A stretch of DNA of 64,000 nt from CAWCXF01 sp963799455 (GCA_963799455.1 CAWCXF010000007.1:124001-188000); one strand, 5' to 3'. Positions 9,381 to 19,102 are shown, numbered from the stretch's first letter. Notes: a model not told the origin generated them from the letters alone. A program made the numbers and translations.

Positions 9381-11762
9381 CTAGAAGCTCTCGCCGAGGG
9401 CGATGTGGATCGCGCCGGGGAATCCGAAGAAGGTATCTTGGACCCCTTCGTTGTCGCCGGTCATGCGTGGATCATCACCGAAGACTTGCAGGCTGGGTGG
9501 CGCCCAGCCGACGTCGAGGCGGATGGCCCCGACGATGGTGTAATAGCGGAGGCCCATGCCGAAGCTGAACTGCGGGACGTTGAACCGCCACTCTTCGGCG
9601 GACACGTCGCCGGCGTCGCCAAACGCCACGATGCCGAAGCTCTCGGTGACGCGGAGTCGAAGCTCCGCGCTCGCGAGCCACTTGCGGTTGCCGCCGCTCC
9701 GTCCGTCTCCGAGGCGTCCGGGCAAGTAGCCGCGTACGTCCGTCGAGCCGCCGCCGTAGAAGCGCTGGTCGCGTGGGCCGAGCAGTGTGCTCTCTTCGTC
9801 GAGGCCTTCGTCTGGGTCGGAGATGAGCATTGCGCCGAGGACGAAACGCCCGGCGAGGGTCAGTCGTCTCCCGAAAGGCACGTACGCGCGGATGTCCGGG
9901 ACGACGCGTATGTAGTCGAACGTAGACGGCAGAAAGTAGCCGCCCTCCTGGAGGTCCACCTGAAAAAAGAACCCCTTCGTCGGACGCACGTTGTCGTCGC
10001 GGAAATCGAAGCGGAGAATCTGCTGAAGGTACGTGATGTGGTAGTTGCTTGGAGGTGCGGAGTCGTCTTCGCGGAGTTCACCGTCCGGGACGTGGTAGTA
10101 AGAGAAGCGCGGCAGCCCGATGGCAGCGAAGATCTTTCTCTCTAGAAAGAAGCGCTCAAGTCCCAGGCCCACGTCGACGCGATGGCGAAAGAAGATGTCG
10201 TACGGGTCGCGGCCGAAGTCGTGCTGTGCATCGATGGTGAACGTAAGATTGGGCTCCAAGAATCCGGGCTGTCGAAACTCGGCGCTGATGAGATTGCCAA
10301 GGCGCGGCTCGTCCACCGTCGGGAAGCGGTCACCGAAGATCAGACGTGGCGTCTCGCGTAGAATCAGCCGGCGAAGACCGCCGAGCATGTTGCGGTTCTC
10401 GTAGGTCACCGAAGCGTGCACGTCCCACTGGTCGACGCTGTTGACCTCGCCGAATCGCCCGCGATTCTCGACACCGCTGAGGATGCCCAGGCCCAGGGAG
10501 TAGCGGTGATGGCGCGCTGGGGTGACGCGGATGCGAACGTCCACGACCTCTCCTTCGCCGGTGAGGATGGGTTCGGCGACGACGCCGGAGAATCCGCCGA
10601 GGCCATAGACGAGGCGCTGCCCTTCGCGGATTTGCGAGCGGTCGTAGCGCATGCCCGGCTCCAGCTGACTGGCCGCGATGACGACATCTTTGGGGATGTT
10701 GTCTGGGCCCTCCACTTGGATCTCTCCGTACACGCACACTGGACCTGGATTGAGCTCAAGCACGATGTGAGCTTCCCGCCCGGGTCGGTCGATTCGTACG
10801 CGTCCGTCGACGCGCGCCCGCGCATGGCCGGCTCGGAACATGATGCCTTCGAGGACGTCCTTCGATTTGTCGTAGCGCTGCTCGTCCCAACGGTCTCCGA
10901 CGTTGAGTTTGAGCCCTTCGCGCATCTGCCTGGCCATGCGCTCGGACATCTCCTCGATGCCGACGATCTCCAGGGTCCTCACAAGGGTGGGCTCTCCTTC
11001 CTCGATCACGAATCGGACGTCGACGGCGCAGCCTTCGTCGTCGTCGATGCGCTCACAGGGGGCTTCGTCGACTTGGGGTGTTCCGTTTCCGTTTCCGTTT
11101 CCGTTTCGGTTTCCGTTTCCGGTTTCGGTTTCGGTTTCGGTTTCGGTTTCGGTTTCGGTTTGGGTTTCGGTTTCGGTTTCGGTTTCGGTTTGGGTTTGGG
11201 TTTGGGTTTGGGTTTGGGTTTGGGTTTCGGTTTCGGTTTCGGCGTGATCGTGGCCGTGATCGTCGTCCGAACTCTCACCCGCTTCGTCATCGCCGGCGTT
11301 CTCCTCCGCCTCCTCGCTGTCGTCGTCCTCGCTGACGTCCGGGAGCAAGTCCTCGTCCATCGCGCTCGGTGGCGTTGTCTGCACTTCCACGACGCGCGCG
11401 CCATGATACCCGCGCGCCGCGTACCAGCGTTCGATGCGCTCGACGTCTTGTTCCACCGTGATGCGGTCGAAGTAAGGCCAGTCGGACCAAGGCCAGGTCC
11501 AGAGGTTGAGCCGTCGAACGTCTCCTTCAAACGGCGGCTCTCCGCACGATGTGCTTTCGTCGAGGTCCAAGTTAATTTGGACGCGGTCACGTGCCTGCGT
11601 GGCGAGGCAGACTCGGATCGCGTCCCGGTCGAAGGACTCCACTCCGTCGAACTCCAGAGTTCGGACACCGTAGCGGGTCGGCGGAATGCTCGCGCAACCC
11701 GCGAGGACGACTAGCAGCCATCCCCATCTCAACGTTCGACCGCAACTGCTTAGGGCTCCCAT
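9381..11762 (-). CDS. tamA: TamA-like Omp85 family outer-membrane protein (lipoprotein)
   Basis: A 793-residue protein with a lipoprotein signal (lipobox LAGC near residue 23), POTRA-like domains up to ~residue 400, then a beta-barrel. Late motifs such as FYGGGSTDVRGYLPG are the conserved Omp85 signature region. It ends in a C-terminal aromatic residue (GESF), as barrels do. Together with TamB it should help insert or traffic envelope components. An acidic linker of ETETQT dipeptides, then GNGN, interrupts the first POTRA region (about residues 155-230) and comes from a hexanucleotide tract. Its ATG overlaps the end of tamB by 13 bp, so translation is probably coupled. A lipid anchor on an Omp85 protein is uncommon but known. 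Confidence 0.88.
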   Translation of the reverse strand: MGALSSCGRTLRWGWLLVVLAGCASIPPTRYGVRTLEFDGVESFDRDAIRVCLATQARDRVQINLDLDESTSCGEPPFEGDVRRLNLWTWPWSDWPYFDRITVEQDVERIERWYAARGYHGARVVEVQTTPPSAMDEDLLPDVSEDDDSEEAEENAGDDEAGESSDDDHGHDHAETETETQTQTQTQTQTQTETETETETQTETETETETETETGNGNRNGNGNGNGTPQVDEAPCERIDDDEGCAVDVRFVIEEGEPTLVRTLEIVGIEEMSERMARQMREGLKLNVGDRWDEQRYDKSKDVLEGIMFRAGHARARVDGRVRIDRPGREAHIVLELNPGPVCVYGEIQVEGPDNIPKDVVIAASQLEPGMRYDRSQIREGQRLVYGLGGFSGVVAEPILTGEGEVVDVRIRVTPARHHRYSLGLGILSGVENRGRFGEVNSVDQWDVHASVTYENRNMLGGLRRLILRETPRLIFGDRFPTVDEPRLGNLISAEFRQPGFLEPNLTFTIDAQHDFGRDPYDIFFRHRVDVGLGLERFFLERKIFAAIGLPRFSYYHVPDGELREDDSAPPSNYHITYLQQILRFDFRDDNVRPTKGFFFQVDLQEGGYFLPSTFDYIRVVPDIRAYVPFGRRLTLAGRFVLGAMLISDPDEGLDEESTLLGPRDQRFYGGGSTDVRGYLPGRLGDGRSGGNRKWLASAELRLRVTESFGIVAFGDAGDVSAEEWRFNVPQFSFGMGLRYYTIVGAIRLDVGWAPPSLQVFGDDPRMTGDNEGVQDTFFGFPGAIHIALGESF
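11080..11243 (+). repeat. hexanucleotide microsatellite GGTTTC/GGTTTG inside tamA
   Basis: About 27 copies of a 6-bp unit (GTTTCC, GGTTTC and GGTTTG variants), with one phase change near 11,124. On the coding strand it specifies (Glu-Thr), (Gln-Thr) and (Asn-Gly) dipeptides. Because the unit is two codons, copy-number change would lengthen or shorten the linker without shifting the frame. No frame on either strand contains a stop inside the tract, so open frames here on the other strand mean nothing. Confidence 0.95.
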
Positions 11763-14700
11763 CGAAGCTCCAGTCCCCAGGTGTTTCCTTGCTGGTAGCG
11801 GGTGTTCAGAAGCAGGCTGTAGGGGAAGAGGAGCTCAAGCTCCACGCCGCCGGCGAATGAGCCGCCGGCGCCCTCGTTGCTTTGACCGCCGACGTAGCCT
11901 TCGATGTGCGCGCCGATGACGACGTCGCTGAGAAAATCGGGGATCAACCGGTCGGCCTGAATCGCTGCGCGAAGTCGGGCTCCCGTCGCATTGGACTCGA
12001 TCCCGAATACCGGAATGTACTCGCCGAGTTCGCGTCGGGTGAGACTGCTGAGGAGACCGGCGGTGAGGCCTGAGACGAACCCAAGCACCTGGTCGCGCGC
12101 TCCCGCGCTGTCATTGCCGCCGCCGCCGCCGCCGATCAGCAAGGCCAAGATCTCCGCCTCCGTTTCAGCGCTTGGGTCAGACGAAGAGAAGTTGAGCTCC
12201 AGCGAGAAGAGGTCCCCGCTAAGTTGCACGGTGACGGTCTGCTGGTTCGCCAGCTCGTGCACGGCGGTGATGTCGAGGCGTGGGTTGATGCTTCGTCCAC
12301 CCGAAAAACGGATCTCACTTCGCTCAAATTCGAACTGCTTGCCAACAATCGAAAGAAAGCCGCGGCGGATGTCGACGGTGCCCTCAAGCCGTACGCCAGA
12401 GCTGTCGATAATAGCGATGAGGTCGGGCTCCACCTGGACGGAAAAGTCATCACGACGCACATAAAACGGATTGGAGGTTAGGTTAATGCGGGTCTCGCTG
12501 TCGTCCGCCTCGTCGGCTTCGTTGGAGACCGTCAACGTTCCTGCGAGGCCAGAGAAACCATCATCGTCTTCGTAGACGACGTCAGGGTGCTGGGAGAGCG
12601 ATTGGACCTGACGGCCCACGTCTGGAGAAATCTGGATCGCTGCGTCTCGCAGCCCGACGTCGAACTCACTGACGGGGTCGCCAAACTCACCGGTGATGTC
12701 GATCTTCGTATCGAGCGTTGCGTACACGATACCCTCTAGGCGGAAGGGGAAGTCGTCGAGGACCGCCGTGGCGTCGACGCGACCGAGTTCCCATCCGTCC
12801 ATTCCCACGTGCCCATTGACCAGGATAGTTCCGTCGCGGTCCCGGAAGCGGACGTCGTGCAGGTGAAGTCGGTCATCGTCGAGGGCGACGCGTCCGTTGA
12901 GACTCTCGACACGCAGCAGGGGTTCGCGCAGCGTAAAGCCCACCTCTTCCAGTTCCACGCCACCGCGCACATGGACTTGGCCGGCGTCGTCGCCTCTGGC
13001 GCTCACTTCGCCGCTGAGGTGTCCGCGTGGGGAACCGATGAGGGCGACGGGCGCGGCGAGAATGGCCAGCGGCGCGTGGTTGAAGTTCGCGCGGCCTTGC
13101 CAGCCGGCGGTGTCGGGAAGCGGTAGATGAAGTTCGTCGTCCATGGCCATGGGGACTGAGCCTTCGGCGACGAAGAGCTCGGTCTCGCCGGCCAGGCGCA
13201 AAGACACCGTCGCGCGGCTGGCTGTAGCGTGCGCTTCGATGTTGAAGTCCGCTGGCGGAGTGTGGTCCCGGGCGCTCGTCGATTGAAGTCCAGCGATGGT
13301 CCCGCGTAGATCCACCATCGGCTGGTCGCCAAGGATATCTTGGAGCTGCGCCTCGAGGTTTACTTCCCCAGCGACTTCTGCGCAGACGATGGGGATTCCG
13401 TTCATCGGGAGCTCTTGGATCGAAAGGTCGGCGTTGATCGCGGGCAGTCGTTCCGGCATCTGAACGACCCAGCTGTCGAGGGGAAGGGGCATGGTGGCGC
13501 TGAGCGTGGCGCGCTCTGCGCCGCCAGTTCGGACGCGACTGTCGAGGTTGAAGGTGCCGTCGTTGAGGCGGCCCTCAAGGGTCATGCGCGTCGCACTGAT
13601 CGAACAAGAGTCGCCGTCGTGCTCGCCCGCCACAGGTGGATAGGACACCACCGCCGACACCGTCCCTTCGGCTCCCCCGAGGCTTGAGTTCTGCCCTTGT
13701 CCTTGGAAGTGCGCGTTCAGCCCGACTCGGCCTTCCTGCTCTTCGAGCATCGCGATAGGAAAGTCGCGAAGGCTGCGTTCGGGGATGAGAAGGTCCACCG
13801 ACCAAGGGTGCTGCAGGATCTGGCGCGCGTTTTGTTCCCACGCCATTCGGTCGAAGGTGAGCGCGACTCGAACATCGAGCATCGGGGCGGATGCTTCTTT
13901 GAGGACAAGACTGCCGAGGAGATTTCCGTCATCGAGCTCCGATTGAAACTCGACGCGTGGAACCATGAGTTCGAGATCTGGATAGCCGAAGTCATTGACA
14001 GCGAGGAAAAGCTCGAAGGCACGCGGGTCGATGTATGACCCGGACGAATGCAGCTCCACCCCGAGCGTGCCCGACAGCGCGGGCAGTGATTCGGGGCCGA
14101 GGATGACGTTCAGGCTCTCCCTGAGTGGCTCGAGCTTCGTGCCGCTGAGCTGCACGTGCAAGTCGAGGGGGGCGCGCTGCCAGTCGCCGCTTAGGTCGGC
14201 TGAGGGCGCGGTACCCATGAGCTTGATTTCGACTCTTCCCACGACTTCGCCGAGTGCCTCGACGAGGAGCTCAAGTTCCGCCTTTCCTTCGTTTTGGTTG
14301 ACGTTTGCGTGCCATTGAAGCGTCGCGAGTTCCAAGCCTTGGTACTTCACAGAGGTCAGGGACCCCTCCGAGTGAAGGGCGGGCCGGGCGATGGATCCAT
14401 GGAACTCGCCCGTGGCTGCAACGGTCCCTTCGATGGGAACTTCTAAGAGGTCCCCGAGCGGTTCGAGGTTCGCGTGATCGACGTCGAAGGAAAAGTCCGA
14501 GCGTCCGCGAAATGAGACGCGGCCGCGCATCGTTGCGCCGAGCACGTTCGGCGCACGGACGGCGAGGGCGCCGACGGAGAAGCTGTTTTCGCCAAGGGCG
14601 AAGCGCTGGATGTCGATGGTGACGGGCTGCGGAAAAAGCCCCCGCGCGCGAACGTTGCCCGTGGCCTGGACGCCGTCTTCGATGCCAAGCTGGGTGTCCA

Positions 14701-16444
14701 CGTCGACGACAAGAGCCCGATCGACGAACTGCGCGGGGCCCTCGACGCGGCCTCGAATCCGGTAAGGCCCGTCGCCCGCGGCGCTGAGATCGACGCGCGT
14801 CAGATCGATGCCGTAGAGCGTCGCTTGCCCCGTACGAACGTGCGCATCCAGGCGTGGGGCGCTGACGGGTCCGCTGGCGCTCGCGCGGACCGTCGCTTCG
14901 GCGACGCGGACGTCTTGCATTCGAAAGCCGCGGACGTTGACGTCGGCGCGTGCGTCGAGGACGTCGTCCCGCAGAGAGACCTCCGCTTCGATTCGCGCAC
15001 GTCCCCCGACGCCCGGGAGGAGCATCGCGAGCGAGGGTTGCGCAGAGAGCCTCGGTAGGTCGGCATCGACGTTCAGCGAGAGGTCACCGTCGAAGCCGTA
15101 TCGTCCGCGGATGTCCATGTGTCCACCTTCGGAGAGCGCAGGCAAATCCAGCCGGCTCAGAACGACCGCGTCTTCGGTGATCGTCGCGTCGGCGATGAGT
15201 CGCTCGACTTCCCACGTGTCGTAGGCGATGTCCTCGCCGCGGACCTGAATGTCCCAGCCCGACGCGGATTCAGCGGCGCTGACGTTCAGGTCAAACTGCA
15301 CGGCGCCAGCGACGCCGAGGTCGGCGGCCAAAGCCTCGGCCAGGTTAAGGCCAGGGGTTCGAAGCGCGAGGTTCGCCTGCAGCGGTCCCGAAAGATCGAC
15401 GGACCCATCAAGCGCGAGTTCGCCCCCAGGCGGCCGGAGCGACCCTTCGAAGTTGAGGGCATCGAAGGGGCTATATTCCTCCGTGGGCGCGTCGCTCTCC
15501 GCCGAACGGACGTCTAGCCCGATCTCCGTGGGACCGCCGAGGAGGTCTTGGCCGGTAAACGGCGTGAGCATCGCGTTGGTCAGAACGCCCTCGACCCGAG
15601 CATCGAGAGCCCCGAGGGTGTCGTTCACCCACGGCAGCGACGCGCTCACATCGAGGTGGCCGTCTTCCGTGGCGAGGCGCAAAGACGCGTCCATCGAGCC
15701 GCCATCACGCAGCGCCGCATCATAGGTGAGCCCGCTGAGAGCCACGTAGGGCTGTCCGTTTAGAACGATGCTGGCGCTCTCGCGTTCCTGAACCGCGGCC
15801 TCGGCGTCGCGCGGGTTTCCGTTCTGTGTGCCGTGGATTTCGACGGACTCTCCTTCGACCTCGATGCGAAGGTCGAGGTCAAGGTCGCTCACCTGCACGT
15901 CGATCCCAGGAACGTCGTGGACCGATGCGTCGCTCACCGCGCCGGTCACCCTCATGACGAACGTCGACGGCGCCGGGTCCGGCGGTGATGGTTCCGCGGG
16001 CAAGAACGCTTGGGAGATCCTAAGTCCGCCCTCGGCGTCGGTGGAAAGCGAAATTCGGGGCGATTGAACGACCACATCGCTCAGCAAGAGCTCTCCGCCG
16101 ATCAGCGGGAAAATCGCCGCGGAGGCGCTCGCTCTTTCGACGTCGACCACGTGCACGCCCTCCGCGTCCGTGAGCTCGATGGACGCAAGTTCCGCCGTCA
16201 CGGACATGAGGCGGACGTCGATGTCGACGCACTGAAAGTCCATGGAGCCGGCGATGGCGTCGTTGCCGAGATCACGGCCCAAGGAGCAGATGACCTCGCG
16301 AGCGGGGTTGCTGTTCAGGTGGATCAGCACGCTCGTGACGAGGCAAAAGATCGCCAACAGAAGCCCCAGGAGCGTGCGCAGAACACCCTTCAGCACACGT
16401 ACGCCGATAACGGACGCCTTCGACTTGTCTTGTTGGGTGCTCAC
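11750..16444 (-). CDS. tamB: TamB-like translocation/assembly module protein (DUF490)
   Basis: A 1564-residue protein with one N-terminal membrane helix (residues ~20-42). A very long beta-rich body in the AsmA/TamB style follows, then the C-terminal TamB domain with FEFERSEIRFSGGRSINPRL and an end at LELRWEP. TamB spans the periplasm and works with TamA; related proteins move phospholipid between the membranes. Its length is at the upper end of the family. The gene runs directly into tamA with a 13-bp overlap. tamB is the upstream gene here, the reverse of the enterobacterial tamA-tamB order. Confidence 0.9.
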   Translation of the reverse strand: MSTQQDKSKASVIGVRVLKGVLRTLLGLLLAIFCLVTSVLIHLNSNPAREVICSLGRDLGNDAIAGSMDFQCVDIDVRLMSVTAELASIELTDAEGVHVVDVERASASAAIFPLIGGELLLSDVVVQSPRISLSTDAEGGLRISQAFLPAEPSPPDPAPSTFVMRVTGAVSDASVHDVPGIDVQVSDLDLDLRIEVEGESVEIHGTQNGNPRDAEAAVQERESASIVLNGQPYVALSGLTYDAALRDGGSMDASLRLATEDGHLDVSASLPWVNDTLGALDARVEGVLTNAMLTPFTGQDLLGGPTEIGLDVRSAESDAPTEEYSPFDALNFEGSLRPPGGELALDGSVDLSGPLQANLALRTPGLNLAEALAADLGVAGAVQFDLNVSAAESASGWDIQVRGEDIAYDTWEVERLIADATITEDAVVLSRLDLPALSEGGHMDIRGRYGFDGDLSLNVDADLPRLSAQPSLAMLLPGVGGRARIEAEVSLRDDVLDARADVNVRGFRMQDVRVAEATVRASASGPVSAPRLDAHVRTGQATLYGIDLTRVDLSAAGDGPYRIRGRVEGPAQFVDRALVVDVDTQLGIEDGVQATGNVRARGLFPQPVTIDIQRFALGENSFSVGALAVRAPNVLGATMRGRVSFRGRSDFSFDVDHANLEPLGDLLEVPIEGTVAATGEFHGSIARPALHSEGSLTSVKYQGLELATLQWHANVNQNEGKAELELLVEALGEVVGRVEIKLMGTAPSADLSGDWQRAPLDLHVQLSGTKLEPLRESLNVILGPESLPALSGTLGVELHSSGSYIDPRAFELFLAVNDFGYPDLELMVPRVEFQSELDDGNLLGSLVLKEASAPMLDVRVALTFDRMAWEQNARQILQHPWSVDLLIPERSLRDFPIAMLEEQEGRVGLNAHFQGQGQNSSLGGAEGTVSAVVSYPPVAGEHDGDSCSISATRMTLEGRLNDGTFNLDSRVRTGGAERATLSATMPLPLDSWVVQMPERLPAINADLSIQELPMNGIPIVCAEVAGEVNLEAQLQDILGDQPMVDLRGTIAGLQSTSARDHTPPADFNIEAHATASRATVSLRLAGETELFVAEGSVPMAMDDELHLPLPDTAGWQGRANFNHAPLAILAAPVALIGSPRGHLSGEVSARGDDAGQVHVRGGVELEEVGFTLREPLLRVESLNGRVALDDDRLHLHDVRFRDRDGTILVNGHVGMDGWELGRVDATAVLDDFPFRLEGIVYATLDTKIDITGEFGDPVSEFDVGLRDAAIQISPDVGRQVQSLSQHPDVVYEDDDGFSGLAGTLTVSNEADEADDSETRINLTSNPFYVRRDDFSVQVEPDLIAIIDSSGVRLEGTVDIRRGFLSIVGKQFEFERSEIRFSGGRSINPRLDITAVHELANQQTVTVQLSGDLFSLELNFSSSDPSAETEAEILALLIGGGGGGNDSAGARDQVLGFVSGLTAGLLSSLTRRELGEYIPVFGIESNATGARLRAAIQADRLIPDFLSDVVIGAHIEGYVGGQSNEGAGGSFAGGVELELLFPYSLLLNTRYQQGNTWGLELRWEP

Positions 16445-16445
16445 T

Positions 16446-17084
16446 TTACTCGCGGATCAAACTTCTGTGCGCGGCCAACCAGGTGCTTGTTCTTGGCGCC
16501 GCGTTCGGCTCAAGGTGAAGCTGGAGTCGAAGCGTTTCAAGGTCCCCCCACTCATCGACATCGAACCAAGGCTCGAGGAGATACCCGCGGGTATTCTGGG
16601 CGAGGGTGTCGGCGAGGGTGCGCGGAGTCGACCAGGCGATATTTTCGAAGTTCGGACGCGCTTGGGCGCCGACCAGGTAAAAGCCGCCGTCGCTACTGGG
16701 ACCAAAGGAGAGCGGCTTTGTGCAGGCCGCTTGGAGCGCGCGAGGCGGCAAGCTCGGTGCGTCACCGCCGATAAGGATCGCGGTCTTGTGGTCCTCGAGG
16801 AGCACGTCGATGGCGTTCATCATGCGCAGTCCAAGGCCGTCGCCTTGTTGCGGCACTTGGCGGATGCCGAAGTGTCTCGCCAGGTCTCGGAGCACGGGGT
16901 GTTTGTGGTCGCCGGCGCTGAAGAGCACGCAGTCGGTGACGCTCGTGGCGAGGGCCAGCGTGTCCCAGAGAAACGCCACATGAAGCGCCGCCGCCGCTTC
17001 GTCGCCGATGACCTGGGCGAGACGTGTTTTGGTTCTCCCCGGGACCGGTGCTTTGGTGAAGACGCCGACGACGGAGGGTTTCAT
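16446..17084 (-). CDS. DUF2064 / TIGR04282 family glycosyltransferase-like protein
   Basis: A 212-residue protein beginning MKPSVVGVFTKAPVPGRTKT, the characteristic nucleotide-sugar-transferase-like start of this family. It also has an acidic GGDAPSLP motif and SSDGGFYLVG. Its exact substrate is unknown. The ATG at 17082-17084 overlaps the stop of the upstream GT2 gene as ATGA, which decides the start. A longer upstream frame is only the GT2 gene read out of phase. DUF2064 and DPM1-like GT2 genes are often adjacent, suggesting joint lipid or glycan modification. Confidence 0.88.
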   Translation of the reverse strand: MKPSVVGVFTKAPVPGRTKTRLAQVIGDEAAAALHVAFLWDTLALATSVTDCVLFSAGDHKHPVLRDLARHFGIRQVPQQGDGLGLRMMNAIDVLLEDHKTAILIGGDAPSLPPRALQAACTKPLSFGPSSDGGFYLVGAQARPNFENIAWSTPRTLADTLAQNTRGYLLEPWFDVDEWGDLETLRLQLHLEPNAAPRTSTWLAAHRSLIRE

Positions 17085-17767
17085 CGCGCGAGCCTGTGAC
17101 GCGCGAGGAGCCAGAGGATCTTTCGGCCTGCGTGGAAGCTGCCGACGATGCTTCCGCTGACCTTGGAGACACCCTCGCGTCGAACGCGATAGCTGACGGG
17201 GACCTCGACATGGCGAAGTCTTTCTTGGGCGGCACGGATCTGCATCTCCACGGTCCAGCCCCAGTTTCGGTCCTTCATCTGGAGCGACTGAAGCGCGGAC
17301 CAACGAATGGCGCGGAAGGGTCCAAGGTCTGTGTAGCGCGCGCCGTAGAGCAAACGTAGACCGCCACACGCGATGGCGTTACCGACGCGTTGCGGCAGCG
17401 TCAGCGCGCCGGGTTCAAGGTCGCCTCGAACGCGCGACCCAATGACGAGGTCGGCGCCATCTTCGATGGGCGCGAGAAGCGATGCCAGTTCGCTGGGGTC
17501 ATCGCTGTTGTCGCCGTCGAGGAACACCACCACGTCCGGCGGGTCGCTTTGAAGGAGCGACAGCGCGCGCAGGCACGCTGCGCCGTATCCGCGTTCGCTC
17601 TCATGAACCACGCGCGCGCCTTCGGCCTCGGCGACCTCGGCTGTCCTGTCGCGGCTTCCGTTGTCGGCGACGATCACTTGGCGAACCAAGTCCATGGGGA
17701 TGGCGCGCAAGACGAGGGGCAGCGCGTCTTCTTCGTCGAGGGCGGGGATGATGACGTCGACGATCAA
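17081..17767 (-). CDS. GT2 family glycosyltransferase (polyprenyl-phosphate type)
   Basis: A 228-residue GT-A enzyme. It starts MIVDVIIPALDEEDALP and has the nucleotide-binding ADNGSRD region and the catalytic FLDGDNSDDP (D-x-D-like) motif. There is no C-terminal membrane domain, so it resembles soluble dolichol-phosphate mannose synthase-like enzymes that charge a polyprenyl phosphate. It overlaps both neighbours by 4 bp: the reductase stop upstream and the DUF2064 start downstream. This indicates one translationally coupled operon. The sugar and lipid acceptor cannot be read from the sequence. Confidence 0.9.
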   Translation of the reverse strand: MIVDVIIPALDEEDALPLVLRAIPMDLVRQVIVADNGSRDRTAEVAEAEGARVVHESERGYGAACLRALSLLQSDPPDVVVFLDGDNSDDPSELASLLAPIEDGADLVIGSRVRGDLEPGALTLPQRVGNAIACGGLRLLYGARYTDLGPFRAIRWSALQSLQMKDRNWGWTVEMQIRAAQERLRHVEVPVSYRVRREGVSKVSGSIVGSFHAGRKILWLLARHRLAR

Positions 17768-19023
17768 CCGCTTGCACCCGCGCTTCGACCGCGTCGCTCG
17801 AGCTCGGTGCGAGGCGGAAAAGGTTTTGCCGAGGGGATGCCTTCACGCAGGACCTGGAGCGCATACGCGCCGACGAGGCCCGGGAGACGACGCGCGAGCC
17901 TTCCGTAGGATTCCGTGCCGCGCATCGCCAGCTCACGCATGTACGTGTGGCTGAAGAGCACCCGCGCCCAGCGCGTCGGCTTTGGCCCGTAGATCATGTT
18001 GGCGAGGTAGTGCTGAAAGAGCAGGTTGCGACCGGGAATGGTGCGGCGGAAGTCGCGTTCGTAGCCGGGGATGCGCCGTGACGACGAACCGACGAGGCGC
18101 TTGGCCGCGTACTCCGCCATCTCCAAAGAGGGCGCGATGCCTTCGCCGAGGAGCGGATCGATTCCCCACGCTTCGCCCACGAGGACGAGCCCTTCGATGT
18201 GGGCTTGGTTCGAGGGCGCATAGAAATGCTCGGGCCACCCGGCGATCTTTTCGTCGACGCGGCGGTATCCATGCCGCTGGGCGAAGTCGTCGGTCCACGC
18301 GCGGAGCCTGCTGCCGCTGATGACCCCGCGACCATCCATGATGCCGATCTTGTACAGACCGCTGTTGGGGTAGGGGAAGATCCACGCGTACCCCGGGATG
18401 CCGTCGAACACGGGGTCGAAGTCGAAGAGCAACGTGTCGGGCGTGGTCACTGCGGAAGGCGTTGCTTCGTAGTAAGCCTCGACCAATCGTCCAAGGCGTC
18501 CACGCGGGATCCCTGCGCAGCGCGAAACCGCGCCGTGCGCTCCGTCTGCGCCGATGACCCAGCGGGCTCTGAGCTCGGTGGCGTGTTCGCCACGGACATA
18601 AAGGGTCCACTCTTGGGCGGCGCGCTCAAGCTTGGTCAGCGCGGTTCCTTGGAGGACTTTGACGCCTTTGCCCTCTACGGCGCGGAGGAGCGCGTGGTCG
18701 AGGTCGGCGCGATCGTAGAGCCATTGGGGGCCGGCTTCGCGCACGGGGATGCGGCCTGCGCGTGAAACGAAGTCGAGCCCTAAGGTGCGGATCCCGCCAG
18801 GAGGCGCATCGGTCTCCGACGCGAAGTGCTCCGGCAAGAGGGTGCGCAGAATAGCGGTGCCACGAAAGGTGATCCCTCCACCGCAGAGCTTCGGCCGAGG
18901 GAACGTCGCCTTGTCGAGGACCACGATGTCATCCGGCGAGACGCCGAGTCGAAGGAGGTTGAGTGCGGTCGCGGAACCTGCGGGCCCGGCGCCAACGATC
19001 GCGTATTGCCAGAGCTTCGCCAC
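17764..19023 (-). CDS. geranylgeranyl reductase family FAD-dependent oxidoreductase
   Basis: A 419-residue flavoprotein with the N-terminal dinucleotide-binding motif GAGPAGSATA, then LDKATFPRPKLCGGG (FAD/substrate region) and the second FAD motif GEAWGIDPLLGEGI. This family reduces isoprenoid double bonds or acts as related flavin reductases or halogenase-like enzymes. Next to a polyprenyl-phosphate-type glycosyltransferase, saturation of a polyprenyl lipid carrier is a reasonable inference. It is the first gene of a three-gene overlapping operon. Its start faces a divergent SDR gene across ~80 bp, where a promoter pair should lie. Confidence 0.88.
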   Translation of the reverse strand: MAKLWQYAIVGAGPAGSATALNLLRLGVSPDDIVVLDKATFPRPKLCGGGITFRGTAILRTLLPEHFASETDAPPGGIRTLGLDFVSRAGRIPVREAGPQWLYDRADLDHALLRAVEGKGVKVLQGTALTKLERAAQEWTLYVRGEHATELRARWVIGADGAHGAVSRCAGIPRGRLGRLVEAYYEATPSAVTTPDTLLFDFDPVFDGIPGYAWIFPYPNSGLYKIGIMDGRGVISGSRLRAWTDDFAQRHGYRRVDEKIAGWPEHFYAPSNQAHIEGLVLVGEAWGIDPLLGEGIAPSLEMAEYAAKRLVGSSSRRIPGYERDFRRTIPGRNLLFQHYLANMIYGPKPTRWARVLFSHTYMRELAMRGTESYGRLARRLPGLVGAYALQVLREGIPSAKPFPPRTELERRGRSAGASG

Positions 19024-19102
19024 GTGCGCGTTCTAGGACCGCTTTTGTGGGTGCGCGAGGACTTTCTGCATGCGCGAACGCGCCGAGGGCCTACGATGGG
19101 TC

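Noticed and set aside
10416..11714. A 432-codon plus-strand frame with VSVSVS and GFGFGF stretches, suggestive of a repeat or FG-rich protein
   Set aside because: The six-base repeat has no stop in any frame, so all six look open. The minus strand has the signal peptide, Omp85 motifs and operon context.
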